From the NCBI GenBank assembly GCA_027575765.1, contig JANBPT010001035.1, positions 1-16,040 of the forward strand: a DNA stretch of 16,040 nucleotides, read 5' to 3'. Below the pieces are notes generated by a model that saw nothing but the letters and a program-made list of their open reading frames with translations, was not told where the DNA came from and did not search any database. Below are positions 8,901 through 16,040 of this stretch, piece by piece. The translations under genes and the position numbers were made by a program. This DNA is from Tieghemiomyces parasiticus (lineage: Eukaryota > Kickxellomycota > Dimargaritomycetes > Dimargaritales > Dimargaritaceae). Within the stretch, counting starts at the first letter, position 1; each line of letters begins with the position of its first letter.

Positions 8901-9937
8901 ACCGTGGCATACAACAAGGGAGAGCGGTCGATACTAAAAGGGCAAGGGAAAGTGTGGTTGTGAAGAGGGGACAGATGACCTGCCGTAGGAAATGGAGGCA
9001 TATAGGGGTTCGAAGGACGGAGCCGGCATAGTCCTGCACCGCTTGCGATTGCCACAGCTTACCTTTTGGTCGACGGGTTGAATACGCCACAGGGGAAGGT
9101 TTTACTACTGGTGAAGAAGTCCCGGGCGGGAGTCACAACTTCATCCCGAGGGCCTCGGTGGCGACCGCGGGAACCGACGGCCGGGAGGGCAGGGATAGCC
9201 GACTGGGCAGGGGGGGATGAGCAGGCTGTTCCTGCGGCGTACAGCGCACAGGGGAACCAGCCTTGGCTATAGTATCACCCTGACAAATCCGCAACGACCC
9301 TGCAAGGCCCGCGCCTCGAACGGAGCTGGTAGAAAGAAAGATATTACAGTGCACGCCAGCTACGGCTGCCGTCCGGAGGGCCCGCACGTACCAGCTGCGA
9401 GGGTTAGGGGAAGGAGCGTCAGGATCGTCGCCACCACCCCCCACCCGCGTGCTCGCTAAGAGAGGAGGTGAGGACAGCCGCAGGGCCAAGTAGGAGTGGC
9501 CGTGTAATCAATACGTGTAATGGGCCCACCCACCCCCTCCTCCGGCAACGTGTTCCAGGGGTGTATTGCCATCCTTGCCCCGGCGAACGTGCCGACGCGG
9601 CGTGCTCAACGTTCGACCGGCGACCAGCGGATGTGGGTGATTCACCCAGCAGCATTGCCGACCAGTGGAACTGGCAGACGGTGACAGAAGAGGAGGGGAC
9701 TGGCCCCGTCCGGCAATCTGCGCAACATGGCCTACGTAAGCACGTCAGCCCCAGGACGGCGCTCTATTGACAGGGACGCGATGGAGAGAAAAGCTGTAGA
9801 GCCCCTCACAGTATCGTTCAGTCCTATGCCGATAATGAGGCAGTGAGAAAGGGGAGGAGAGGGATGGCCAGAAAAGCGACAGTGCCGGATGAGGGTGAGT
9901 GGGTATGAATGAGATGGGTTAGTCAGTCAGTGGTAGT

Positions 9938-9950
9938 AAAAAAAAAAAAA
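9938..9950. repeat. A13 homopolymer
   Basis: Thirteen consecutive A residues followed by CAGGGCGGG, isolated in GC-rich DNA. It could be simple slippage or the remnant of a retroposed poly(A) tail. I found no target-site duplication by eye. Confidence 0.85.
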
Positions 9951-10552
9951 CAGGGCGGGAAGAGAAGGGACCAAGCCGTCGATTTTTGCCTTGGCCAGAT
10001 GGAGAAAGCCCACCGATGATTGGCCCGGTAAGCCCATTCTGCGAATCCTCTCTCCCCCCCCAACCCTGCAAGTCGAACCAGTCGCCCACCGGCCTACATG
10101 TCCATCCCCAGGGCTCCCCGATATGGGCCGTGAGAGACGTGAGAGAAGAGGGAGGGATCGGCCTGTGGACAGGTCGGCTGACCTACACGGATGCGGGGGT
10201 AAAAGCGGATAAGGAGCCAGTAGAGCGGTTCATGACACTGCAACCGACGGGGCGGGAGATGCCAGTGGGGGCCCTACCAGCCTCCTGGAGCCCCTAAGGC
10301 CAAGTATGGTGCTTGTCAGGTCATAGAGCCTGACACTTAGAACGGGTGTGGGATTAACCTTACCAACTTACTGGGTATCGTGGAGAAATAGCCAGCCCAC
10401 TGCAAGCCACGGCGAGTGTAGGGCAGCGGTTCTCGTTGGGAAGTATGGCGAACCGCGCGTTACACACAGTACGTGGCGAGGATAAAGACAAGTCACGTGT
10501 CTATTTTTCCGGGCCAGCCCCGTTGGCTGGCTCATTACAATGATCCTGGGAA

Positions 10553-12065
10553 TCACTCGGCCACTGCCGAAAGAACCACAAACACGTGGCCGCCGCACGC
10601 CAGCTCTGCATCCAGGAACGCGCTGACCTGGCAGAGTGGAGAGGTAATCGGATGAACAAGTGGCGCGTGGGCAGGATCGTGTAAGGCTAAATTGACAAGA
10701 GGAGGGTCAGGAATATGCGGCCCGCTTGATTACTGCGCTGCCTTTAGACCCGCCTTCCCTTGCGAGGCAACCTACCTGTTCCCGGTCCACAAAGTATGTC
10801 GGCGCCTCTAGAGCCGAGTCCAGGTTCCAGTACGCCCCGTTCAGACGGCGGAGAGCCAACCAGTGACGGCGTTGCCAGATCCGTTCGGGCGCCTTGTTGA
10901 GAATAAGGCCCAGTGCCTGGTCGAGAGGGATCTCAGCCGCACCCTTGCGCCGGTCGAACCACTCTATTCCGTAGCCCTTAGTGCGTAGGGCCGCGGTGAG
11001 GACGTTGATGTCGTAGTCTCCCATACCGAGTGCCAGTCGGTGTGGATTCCACCGTAGCCACCCGCCCCCTTCAAGCTTGCGAGAGGCGTTTCCCAGGTCG
11101 GTGGCGATGGCCTCCAGATCACGTTGGCTAAACACCGGGCCCTGGAGCTGGCAGAGTCGAGAGATGACGGGTAGGGTACGCATGGGTGGTCAGTGCAAGT
11201 GAGGTGAGCGAGGAGGCGGGGAGCGGGGCCACTGTGGCCGTTCGACCAGCGGTATAGACCCTGCAGCGGATGGCCGACCGATCGGGCGGATTGCATACCC
11301 CATGACACAGAGGCAGGAGCTGCGAACCCGCACCATAGAAGCGTCGGGACTGTGCCTAGCTGGCTTTTTTTCCCGCGCCTGTCCGGGACTCCATAAGAAC
11401 CACTCGGTGGGTACCGCGGGCAATTCTCGCGATGCCCATAAGTCAAGTGGCACGCACCCGTCAAGTTCGGCTCTCCCGTCTTAAGTTATGGCCGGGCGGC
11501 TTGCGAGGTGTCAGCGTGTATGTAGGGGTAGGGGGGAGACAGCATGACGTACCAGGTTATTGAGCGTATGCTGTGAGTGGCGAGTCCAGGTATAGGCGCA
11601 GATAGAGTACATACGGGCGAGGAGGGGGGGCATAGAAAGGTGGACTGTCAGTATGAGGTGGCCAGTGGTATAAAGGACGGCCGGAAATGAGCCGTTGGTC
11701 TTGGCCCTCTGGCACGGCCCCGCCCGAGAACCTCGCTCGGTACCGTTCTGAGGGCAGGTAGACTAAGGCCGCGCCACATAGAGCCTAGGCTGGCCTTCTC
11801 GGAATGAGGGTGGGTGTCTCTCTCCCAAATCGACAGGTTTGGATAATGGGTCCCCGTCTCGGATCGGCCATGACTGGTGCTCTTCTCCTGGGACCGACCA
11901 GTCCAGGCATTCACAGGCGTCCGCCAGAACAGAGGCTTTTATCGTCGTATAGTAGCAAAGGCAGTGCATGTGAGAAGTGTACATGGGCTTTAGTCAGTCT
12001 CGGGCACTTACCATGGCACAGAGCCAGAAGGTCTGGCGCTCGTGGTAGATGAGCTGGTCGGACAT
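10553..12065 (-). CDS. Josephin-domain deubiquitinase (Josephin-1/2-like), four exons
   Basis: I assembled this from homology and splice signals, in descending coordinates: exon 1 12065-12012, exon 2 11570-11553, exon 3 11147-10776, exon 4 10627-10553. All junctions are phase 0, giving 172 residues and a TGA stop. Introns are 441, 405 and 148 nt, with donors GTAAGT, GTACGT and GTAGGT and acceptors CAG. Josephin enzymes are cysteine proteases that remove ubiquitin. The catalytic set is complete: Q11 five residues before C16 (HERQTFWLCAM), H119 (RRHWLAL) and N132 (YWNLDS). Other matches include NNLLQGPVFS (as in ataxin-3 LNNLLQGEYFS), NPHRLALGMGDYDINVLTAAL (Josephin-2 NPHRSLLGTGNYDVNVIMAAL), and a C-terminal FLDAELACGGHVFVVLS strand. 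Human Josephins have 188-202 residues and also lack the ubiquitin-interacting tail of ataxin-3. The ATG at 12065 is the first in frame, although the open frame extends upstream to a GTG. Confidence is high for the family and good for the exon model. Confidence 0.92.
11553..11570 (-). other. 18-nt microexon of the Josephin gene (HTLNNL)
   Basis: Minus-strand CATACGCTCAATAACCTG is preceded by CTCACAG and followed by GTACGT. It encodes HTLNNL, exactly the residues needed between ...LCAM of exon 1 and LQGPVFS of exon 3 (compare CAQHCLNNLLQG in ataxin-3). Both junctions are phase 0. Without it, the helix following the catalytic Cys loses its first six residues, while the frame is kept. Confidence 0.9.
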
Positions 12066-12284
12066 GTATGGCCAAGTCCGGTCGAAATGCACAGGGTCCG
12101 GCGACGGGGGTAAATGGTAGGTGCAGAGTTGATAAGAGAGAGGCTGAGGTGGGTTGAGGGGGAGGGGAGGAGGCACAGAGTGAGGATGGTAGTGGAGAGA
12201 GAGGGGGGGAGGGGTTAAAGAGGGGTGGATAGTTGGGACCCCGAAGGTACAAGGTGCCGAGCTAGCAGCTTGGGCGGAGGTTGG

Positions 12285-12291
12285 TTATAAA
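12285..12291 (-). promoter_or_regulatory. Possible TATA-like element of the Josephin gene
   Basis: TTTATAA on the minus strand in otherwise GC-rich DNA, about 220 bp upstream of the Josephin ATG. The distance is plausible if the leader is long. It could equally serve the plus strand. No other evidence supports it. Confidence 0.2.
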
Positions 12292-13162
12292 GGGGGGGTC
12301 AGGCGACAAGGCCGTCTACACACCACCCAATGTTGGCCAGGGAGTGCAAAGTTGTTGTGCAGTTGGGTCGACAGAAGGCAGAAAAGAACAAGGCGCGCAG
12401 TGGGCTGTGCTCGGTGAGGGCCCTAGGGCGGTGGATAAAAAAGGAAGGTAAATGCGCCTGGTACCCGAGGAACCACCAAGGCTCTGGCTGGCTTAGGAAT
12501 GGTCGGGCTGGTGGAAATCCAAAGAAGGGGCGCGTTGTGGCTGCTTATGAGTTAGAGCCAAGCCCAGCAAATTCCGAAGGGAAGGGGTGGTGAAGAGGGC
12601 GGAGAGGCGGGCCGTTGCTGAGATATTGCGCACAGCACGCGAGCGCCCTAGGGAGGGCTGGCCAAGTTGAAATACCGCCCCAGGCCATGGCTAGTGTCTG
12701 ACGGTGGCGGCGGTCGATGAAGCAGGTGAGTGGGGTAGGTAAGGAGAGGGGCCACACCAGATAGCTGCCTGCCGTCAAGTCATATGGCCGGAAGGAAAGC
12801 CAGCCAAGAGGGGATAAAGGGACAGTGACTCCCTCAGCGTAACGAGAAAAAGAACGGTTCTGTTTTGTGGGTGGGTGTGGCTCCGTGTTACTTGATAAAA
12901 CGCGTCGGTCAGACCAAATGACGCCGGTCGTCTCCACCCCAAAGGGAAAGGTTGAGGTCGTTAGGCTCTGCCCACCCATTCTTATGGGACGCCCGGGATA
13001 CGGGCGTGGCAACCGTCCCGAGGCTTGAACCGCTGTGATGGCTAGGGCCGTCGAGCTGCACAGGCTATGCCTCGGGCGCCATATCGTAGCCGAACACAAA
13101 GAGGAATCTAAGAGGCACCCTGAGTCAGGCCACCTGAGAATTGGCGGCTATTTCACAGCCAC

Positions 13163-13175
13163 GGGGGGGGGGGGG
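13163..13175. repeat. G13 homopolymer
   Basis: Thirteen consecutive G residues in the divergent intergenic space. Its length may be uncertain in assembly. It lies inside several unsupported open frames, whose continuity therefore means little. Confidence 0.85.
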
Positions 13176-13728
13176 CTCTACATCTGTTGGGCGGACTCAA
13201 GCGCCGGTATATACCCTGCCACTCAACCCCCCTACTCTCGTCAAAGTTGATTTGCATTGTGCGAATGGACTCAGTATGCGGCAGCGGCTACCAAAGGTCC
13301 GACAGTATGGTCTGGTAGATGAGGAGCGTTGCTGTGCTACTTCCGGATCAATGTTTCTGTATCTTTTGCTGAATCTACCACTGGAGTCAAGAGGGGTGGG
13401 ACAGCAGGCCTGCGTGACATTCATGGGCCATAGCACTAGCCAGCAGCATCATCGGCAAGTACCCACCCCTTCTCAGCTGCCTGTTTCTGTTACATGTGAT
13501 TATTACCTGGGGTATTATAGGTGGGGACTTCCGGCTGCGGTCAAACCAGATTGGTCACCTTCCTTTCCTTCCTACTGCAATTACGAGTCCAACCGCTCTG
13601 ACATTCCTTGTTCCTTCTTTCGTTGTAGCTAGGGTTATTTTTTATGGCCTGTCTATATTGCAGCCGCGCGCCAACTATAGCCAAGTTTTCTATGGCCCAG
13701 TAGCCCGGCCCCAACCGTAAATCAAACC

Positions 13729-14995
13729 ATGCAGAACGCTGCACAGAACATGTTATGGCAGGAGCTGGCCGTTTTCGGCAGCTGTGACGTAAGTGGGCCC
13801 CCAGCGAAATTGATGGTAACCAGCGTTAGTGAGGCCAGGCATAGCCATGTAGTGAAGAGCCAGAACTCCAAAGTCAGCAGTGGCTAGAATTTGCAGCCCC
13901 CAACTGCTACGACATGGTCGTACAGCCTCGGCGAGGATCGTATGTAGGGTTACCCATTCCCCATCATCCTTCTTCTGTGCTAAAATATCATATTCAATTT
14001 GCGGAACAATCGAAACTACATCCTGAACCAGGTCGCTGACGCCCTGTCGACGCTTGGGGTACGAGGTTTTATTCCCAATATCAACCTACTTGCACCTCAC
14101 TCCCTGGACCTCAATGCCAAAGTAATCGGGCCGGCGTATACCGTCAAAGTAAGTGGGGTGTGATCCTTGGCAACTCGTTGCATCTACTTCGCAGAGAAAG
14201 CTGGGGCGGTCTTCCTGCTAATCATTTACCTCGGCCCGTAGCCTATATCGGAATCCAACCCAACTCGGACAGATGGTCAAAATCGGGGATATTTCCGAGA
14301 GCGCGGACAACCGTCCCATCCGATCGGGCCACTTCGTAGACGAGCTACCCGAAGGAGCCGTCCTAGTCATCACGGCGCCACACGACTGCACCAATGCGGT
14401 GGTGGGCGGACTACTAGCTGGACGGGCGAAAGTGCGTGGCGCCCGGGGGATCGTAGCGGACGGACGGGTCCGGGATTTAGCCGAACTGCAGGCCCTGGGC
14501 TTACCGGTAAGCTTAACGATGACTCAAGCTAAAGCTGGACGGCCAATTAGCCAGTCCATCCGAAAGATGGCCGCGCCATCAATTTATCATTAAGAATTAC
14601 CAAAAAAAGAAGAAAAGAATAGAAAATTACGATTCTCCGTATCCTTCTTCACCAACTCCCTTGACTGACATTCACGATATTTCCCTGTCCAGGTTTTTGC
14701 CCGCGGCCTGTCCTGTACGGGAACACGTGGCCGGGTCCGGCCGGCGCCCTTCAAAGCAGATAATGGTCCGGCATCCGTCACCGTTGAGCACGGTGAGGAC
14801 AGCATGCCTATCTTGGTGACTAGTGGAGATACAATGGTCGCCGATGTTAATGGGGTCATGTGTATCCCGGCTGCTCACCTGGCCCGTGTGGTAGAACTGT
14901 GCCGGCAGTCACGACCAATCGAGGAGCGGTGCATGGCGGATATCCAGGCGGGGCATGGCTTCCAAAAAACACTGGCCAAGTACCGCGCATCCTGA
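13729..14995 (+). CDS. RraA-like / HMG-CHA aldolase family protein, four exons
   Basis: Assembled from homology and splice signals: exons 13729-13788, 14032-14148, 14273-14506 and 14693-14995, all phase 0, giving 237 residues and a TGA stop. Introns are 243, 124 and 186 nt, with GTAAGT, GTAAGT and GTAAGC donors and AG acceptors; the third has a CTGAC branch-like site near 14664. The ATG has A at -3. The fold family (RraA/MenG-like; yeast YER010C, 234 residues) includes metal-dependent 4-hydroxy-4-methyl-2-oxoglutarate aldolases with oxaloacetate decarboxylase activity. Visible matches are FGSCD-VADALSTLG across junction 1, IGPAYTVK, VVGGLLAGRAKVRGARGIVADGRVRD (residues 102-127, with the key R126-D127 pair), LPVFARGLS across junction 3, and GDTMVADVNGVMCIPA near the C-terminus. 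The metal- and substrate-binding motif is intact, so activity is plausible, but the substrate cannot be told. No targeting peptide is evident. Regulation of RNase E, the name-giving bacterial role, is not expected in a fungus. Confidence 0.92.
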
Positions 14996-15659
14996 CCTTA
15001 CCAGGTGGTACGTTCGCAGGCGCAACGAATATCCACTCTTCTCCTTTAGTAGATGCTATATTAACAACGATTGCATTTAGCTCACCTAGGGTGTAATACA
15101 GATTGGAAGAATACACCATATTTGATGACAAGTACTAATGTCGTGATGCAGCTATACTATCAGGGAAGAGTCTGGCTCCATATCAGGAACGTTGGCATGT
15201 TAAAGTCTCTTTATAAGATCTGGCAAGTAATCCAACGAGGACAGCACAGATAAGTGGACTCGGAAAGTAGTCTCATATATTGAGTGTTGAGGTTGAAAAT
15301 TTGCTTTCCTATTATCATCAGTCCGGTTATTCTCTTTGCGTTAGCGGTCAGAGGGAAGTCATCAGCCTCTCGCCGCTATTGACGAATATTGGACTTTCGC
15401 TAATGACGGAAAGGTACTTCCGTCACATACCTGGGATGGGCCTATAATCGATGTGTGATATATACCGGTGAGGCCCATTCATTAATACTAAGCCGGAGGT
15501 CTCAGATCGCAGTGTTCCAGATAAAGACTAGGAGATTCAAGAATGGCATATCGATTGCTATAAACTATTTCAGGATTGAACAACTTCTAAATTCACACCT
15601 TACTTACTTAAACCATCCATCATGACTATTTTTCAAATCCCATCCCACCATCTCTCCCA
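14996..15659. other. AT-richer gene-free stretch before the right repeat
   Basis: 3' flank of the RraA-like gene, with base composition shifting to AT-rich soon after the stop codon. It contains two short inverted repeats: 15404-15411 with 15418-15425, and 15436-15443 with 15471-15478. No open frame shows a domain. The mariner-like homology begins near 15660, so the unresolved 5' end of that element probably lies in this stretch. Confidence 0.5.
15404..15425. repeat. 8-bp hairpin with 6-nt loop
   Basis: TGACGGAA and TTCCGTCA are perfect reverse complements around AGGTAC, which is itself nearly self-complementary. It lies about 410 bp after the RraA-like stop codon. It may be chance or part of the right repeat element. 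Confidence 0.6.
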
Positions 15660-16040
15660 AATTAACCAGGCGCGATGAATGGGTACTTATTGATAATCTC
15701 CATCTCGAGGGCTGCAAGGCAAATGTCATTATAAATACTTTTCCTTCAAAGCTGGACCCACCTACCCCTAGTCACTTCACCATCTACAGGTGGCTGGCTC
15801 GCTTTCGCACAGATCACCACTCCTTTGCAAATGAGCCTCGGTTTGGCCACCCGTCGGACAATGTTAACAAACTTTACAGGGCCATTATTATATAACGGTT
15901 GGAGGAAAACCCTCAACTAACTGCTTAACAACTAATCCAAACCTGGTACACTTCCCTTACTAGTATGTGCAATGTCCTGCGCAGGGACCTGGGGTAATAC
16001 AGCCACCTCACCCGATGGGACCTCCACAACCTCGCATGTG
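15660..16040 (+). pseudogene. Decayed mariner-like (Tc1/mariner) transposase fragment, right copy
   Basis: The plus-strand frame starting near 15660 shows the mariner N-terminal pattern: an RWLARFRTDHHS segment (family Y-R-WFxRFRxG), NEPRFGHPSD (family DEPRSGRPS), LEENPQLTA (family IEENPRQT), then LRRDLG and RWDLHNL (family LGxxxxRWxPHxL), cut by the window edge. Three TAA codons interrupt the frame, before RLEENP, after QLTA, and after RRDLG. The helix-turn-helix DNA-binding half is therefore visible but dead, and the catalytic half is outside. Compared with the left copy there is no frameshift in the PR-x-G-x-P part, so this copy is the less decayed of the two. Its 5' end and terminal repeat are not recognisable. 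Confidence 0.75.
15893..16040. repeat. Right arm of a 148-bp terminal inverted repeat
   Basis: Reverse complement of window positions 1-148 with three transition differences. The arm covers the LEENP-to-HNL part of the mariner-like fragment. Inside 15893 the similarity to the left end drops sharply, with a recognisable but diverged alignment back to about 15810. Confidence 0.95.

Larger units (their letters stand above)
7998..10552. other. 2.55-kb gene-free stretch upstream of the PHD-SET gene
   Basis: This lies between the start of the PHD-SET gene and the stop of the Josephin gene, both on the minus strand. 7998-8200 is presumably leader and promoter of the PHD-SET gene. 8430-8900 is strongly purine-rich on the plus strand. 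Many open frames of 60-136 codons occur on both strands, but they overlap one another, several begin at TTG or GTG (for example 8560-8201 and 9055-8645), and none shows a recognisable domain. Donor-like sequences exist (for example GTAAGC on the minus strand near 9061), but I could not chain exons into a plausible protein. I see no tRNA-like arm or other RNA gene. Confidence 0.5.
12066..13728. other. Intergenic space between two divergent genes
   Basis: About 1.66 kb lies between the starts of the Josephin gene (minus) and the RraA-like gene (plus). 12127-12225 is purine-rich on the plus strand, a CT-rich leader for the Josephin gene. A TTATAAA at 12285-12291 (TTTATAA on the minus strand) lies about 220 bp upstream of the Josephin start and is a weak TATA candidate. 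Plus-strand frames at 12330-12593 (true ATG, 87 codons, basic) and 13035-13250, and a 163-codon frame at 13141-13632 (opens with TTG), show no recognisable domain. A minus-strand 184-codon frame at 13099-12545 also lacks an ATG at its listed start. The last 200 bp before 13729 is pyrimidine-rich, as expected for the leader of the next gene. Confidence 0.5.

Noticed and set aside
8645..9055. A 136-codon proline-rich minus-strand frame
   Set aside because: It begins at GTG and its composition simply reflects the purine-rich opposite strand.
10050..10110. A possible tRNA B-box (GGTTCGACTT on the minus strand)
   Set aside because: The bases on either side cannot form a T-arm stem, and no matching acceptor or anticodon arm was found.
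10707..11183. The single open frame 11183-10707 as a complete Josephin gene
   Set aside because: It lacks the catalytic cysteine and the C-terminal strand, and its ends run into intron sequence. The four-exon model restores both with good splice sites.
12330..12593. An 87-codon plus-strand frame with a real ATG and a nearby TTATAAA
   Set aside because: Short, basic, no recognised domain, and no supporting splice or homology evidence; kept only as a remark in the intergenic entry.
12545..13099. A 184-codon minus-strand open frame in the divergent intergenic space
   Set aside because: It opens with TTG, not ATG, has no recognisable domain, and has a proline/serine/arginine composition typical of reverse-frame readings of GC-rich DNA.
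1..16040. A complete large DNA transposon, Polinton-like element or linear plasmid bounded by terminal inverted repeats
   Set aside because: The cargo is ordinary host genes, two with spliceosomal introns. No polymerase, integrase or capsid-like gene is present. The repeat arms are internal pieces of mariner transposase genes, not element termini.
15660..16040. A reassigned genetic code in which TAA means glutamine
   Set aside because: Reading TAA as Gln restores the transposase frame, but the PHD-SET gene ends in TAA at its expected end, and the four host genes contain no internal stops. C-to-T mutation of a dead element is simpler.

Overview
The window looks like nuclear DNA from a fungus, and I would guess (weakly) an early-diverging one. 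The evidence is a nuclear-encoded mitochondrial translation initiation factor IF-3, a Set3/MLL5-type chromatin protein, and two genes cut by spliceosomal GT..AG introns of 124-441 nt, long for a yeast or typical ascomycete. Intron donors are mostly GTAAG-type. Each gene is preceded on its own strand by a pyrimidine-rich leader, as is common in fungi. The centre (about 0.8-15.0 kb) is GC-rich and the two ends are AT-richer.

Layout: 1-~300 is a decayed mariner-like transposase fragment on the minus strand. 1598-2956 (+) is an intronless mitochondrial IF-3 gene. It converges on a large intronless gene, 7997-3981 (-), encoding a 1,338-residue PHD + SET protein of the Set3/MLL5/SETD5 family with a degenerate SET active site. 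7998-10552 has no gene I can support. 12065-10553 (-) is a four-exon gene for a compact Josephin-domain deubiquitinase of 172 residues, one exon being only 18 nt. 12066-13728 is the intergenic space between this gene and the divergently oriented 13729-14995 (+), a four-exon gene for a 237-residue RraA-like / HMG-CHA aldolase family protein. ~15660-16040 is a second decayed mariner-like fragment, in inverted orientation to the first.

The four host genes are ordinary and functionally unrelated (mitochondrial translation, chromatin repression, ubiquitin removal, small-molecule aldolase/decarboxylase family). I see no operon-like or cluster logic. The most unusual features are structural. The outermost 148 bp at each end form an inverted repeat with only three differences, all transitions, and identity falls abruptly inside it. 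The transposase frame in both copies carries the same three TAA codons, each explicable as CAA to TAA, which resembles C-to-T repeat mutation. The Josephin gene has an 18-nt microexon next to the catalytic cysteine. I do not find a convincing novel multi-gene system.
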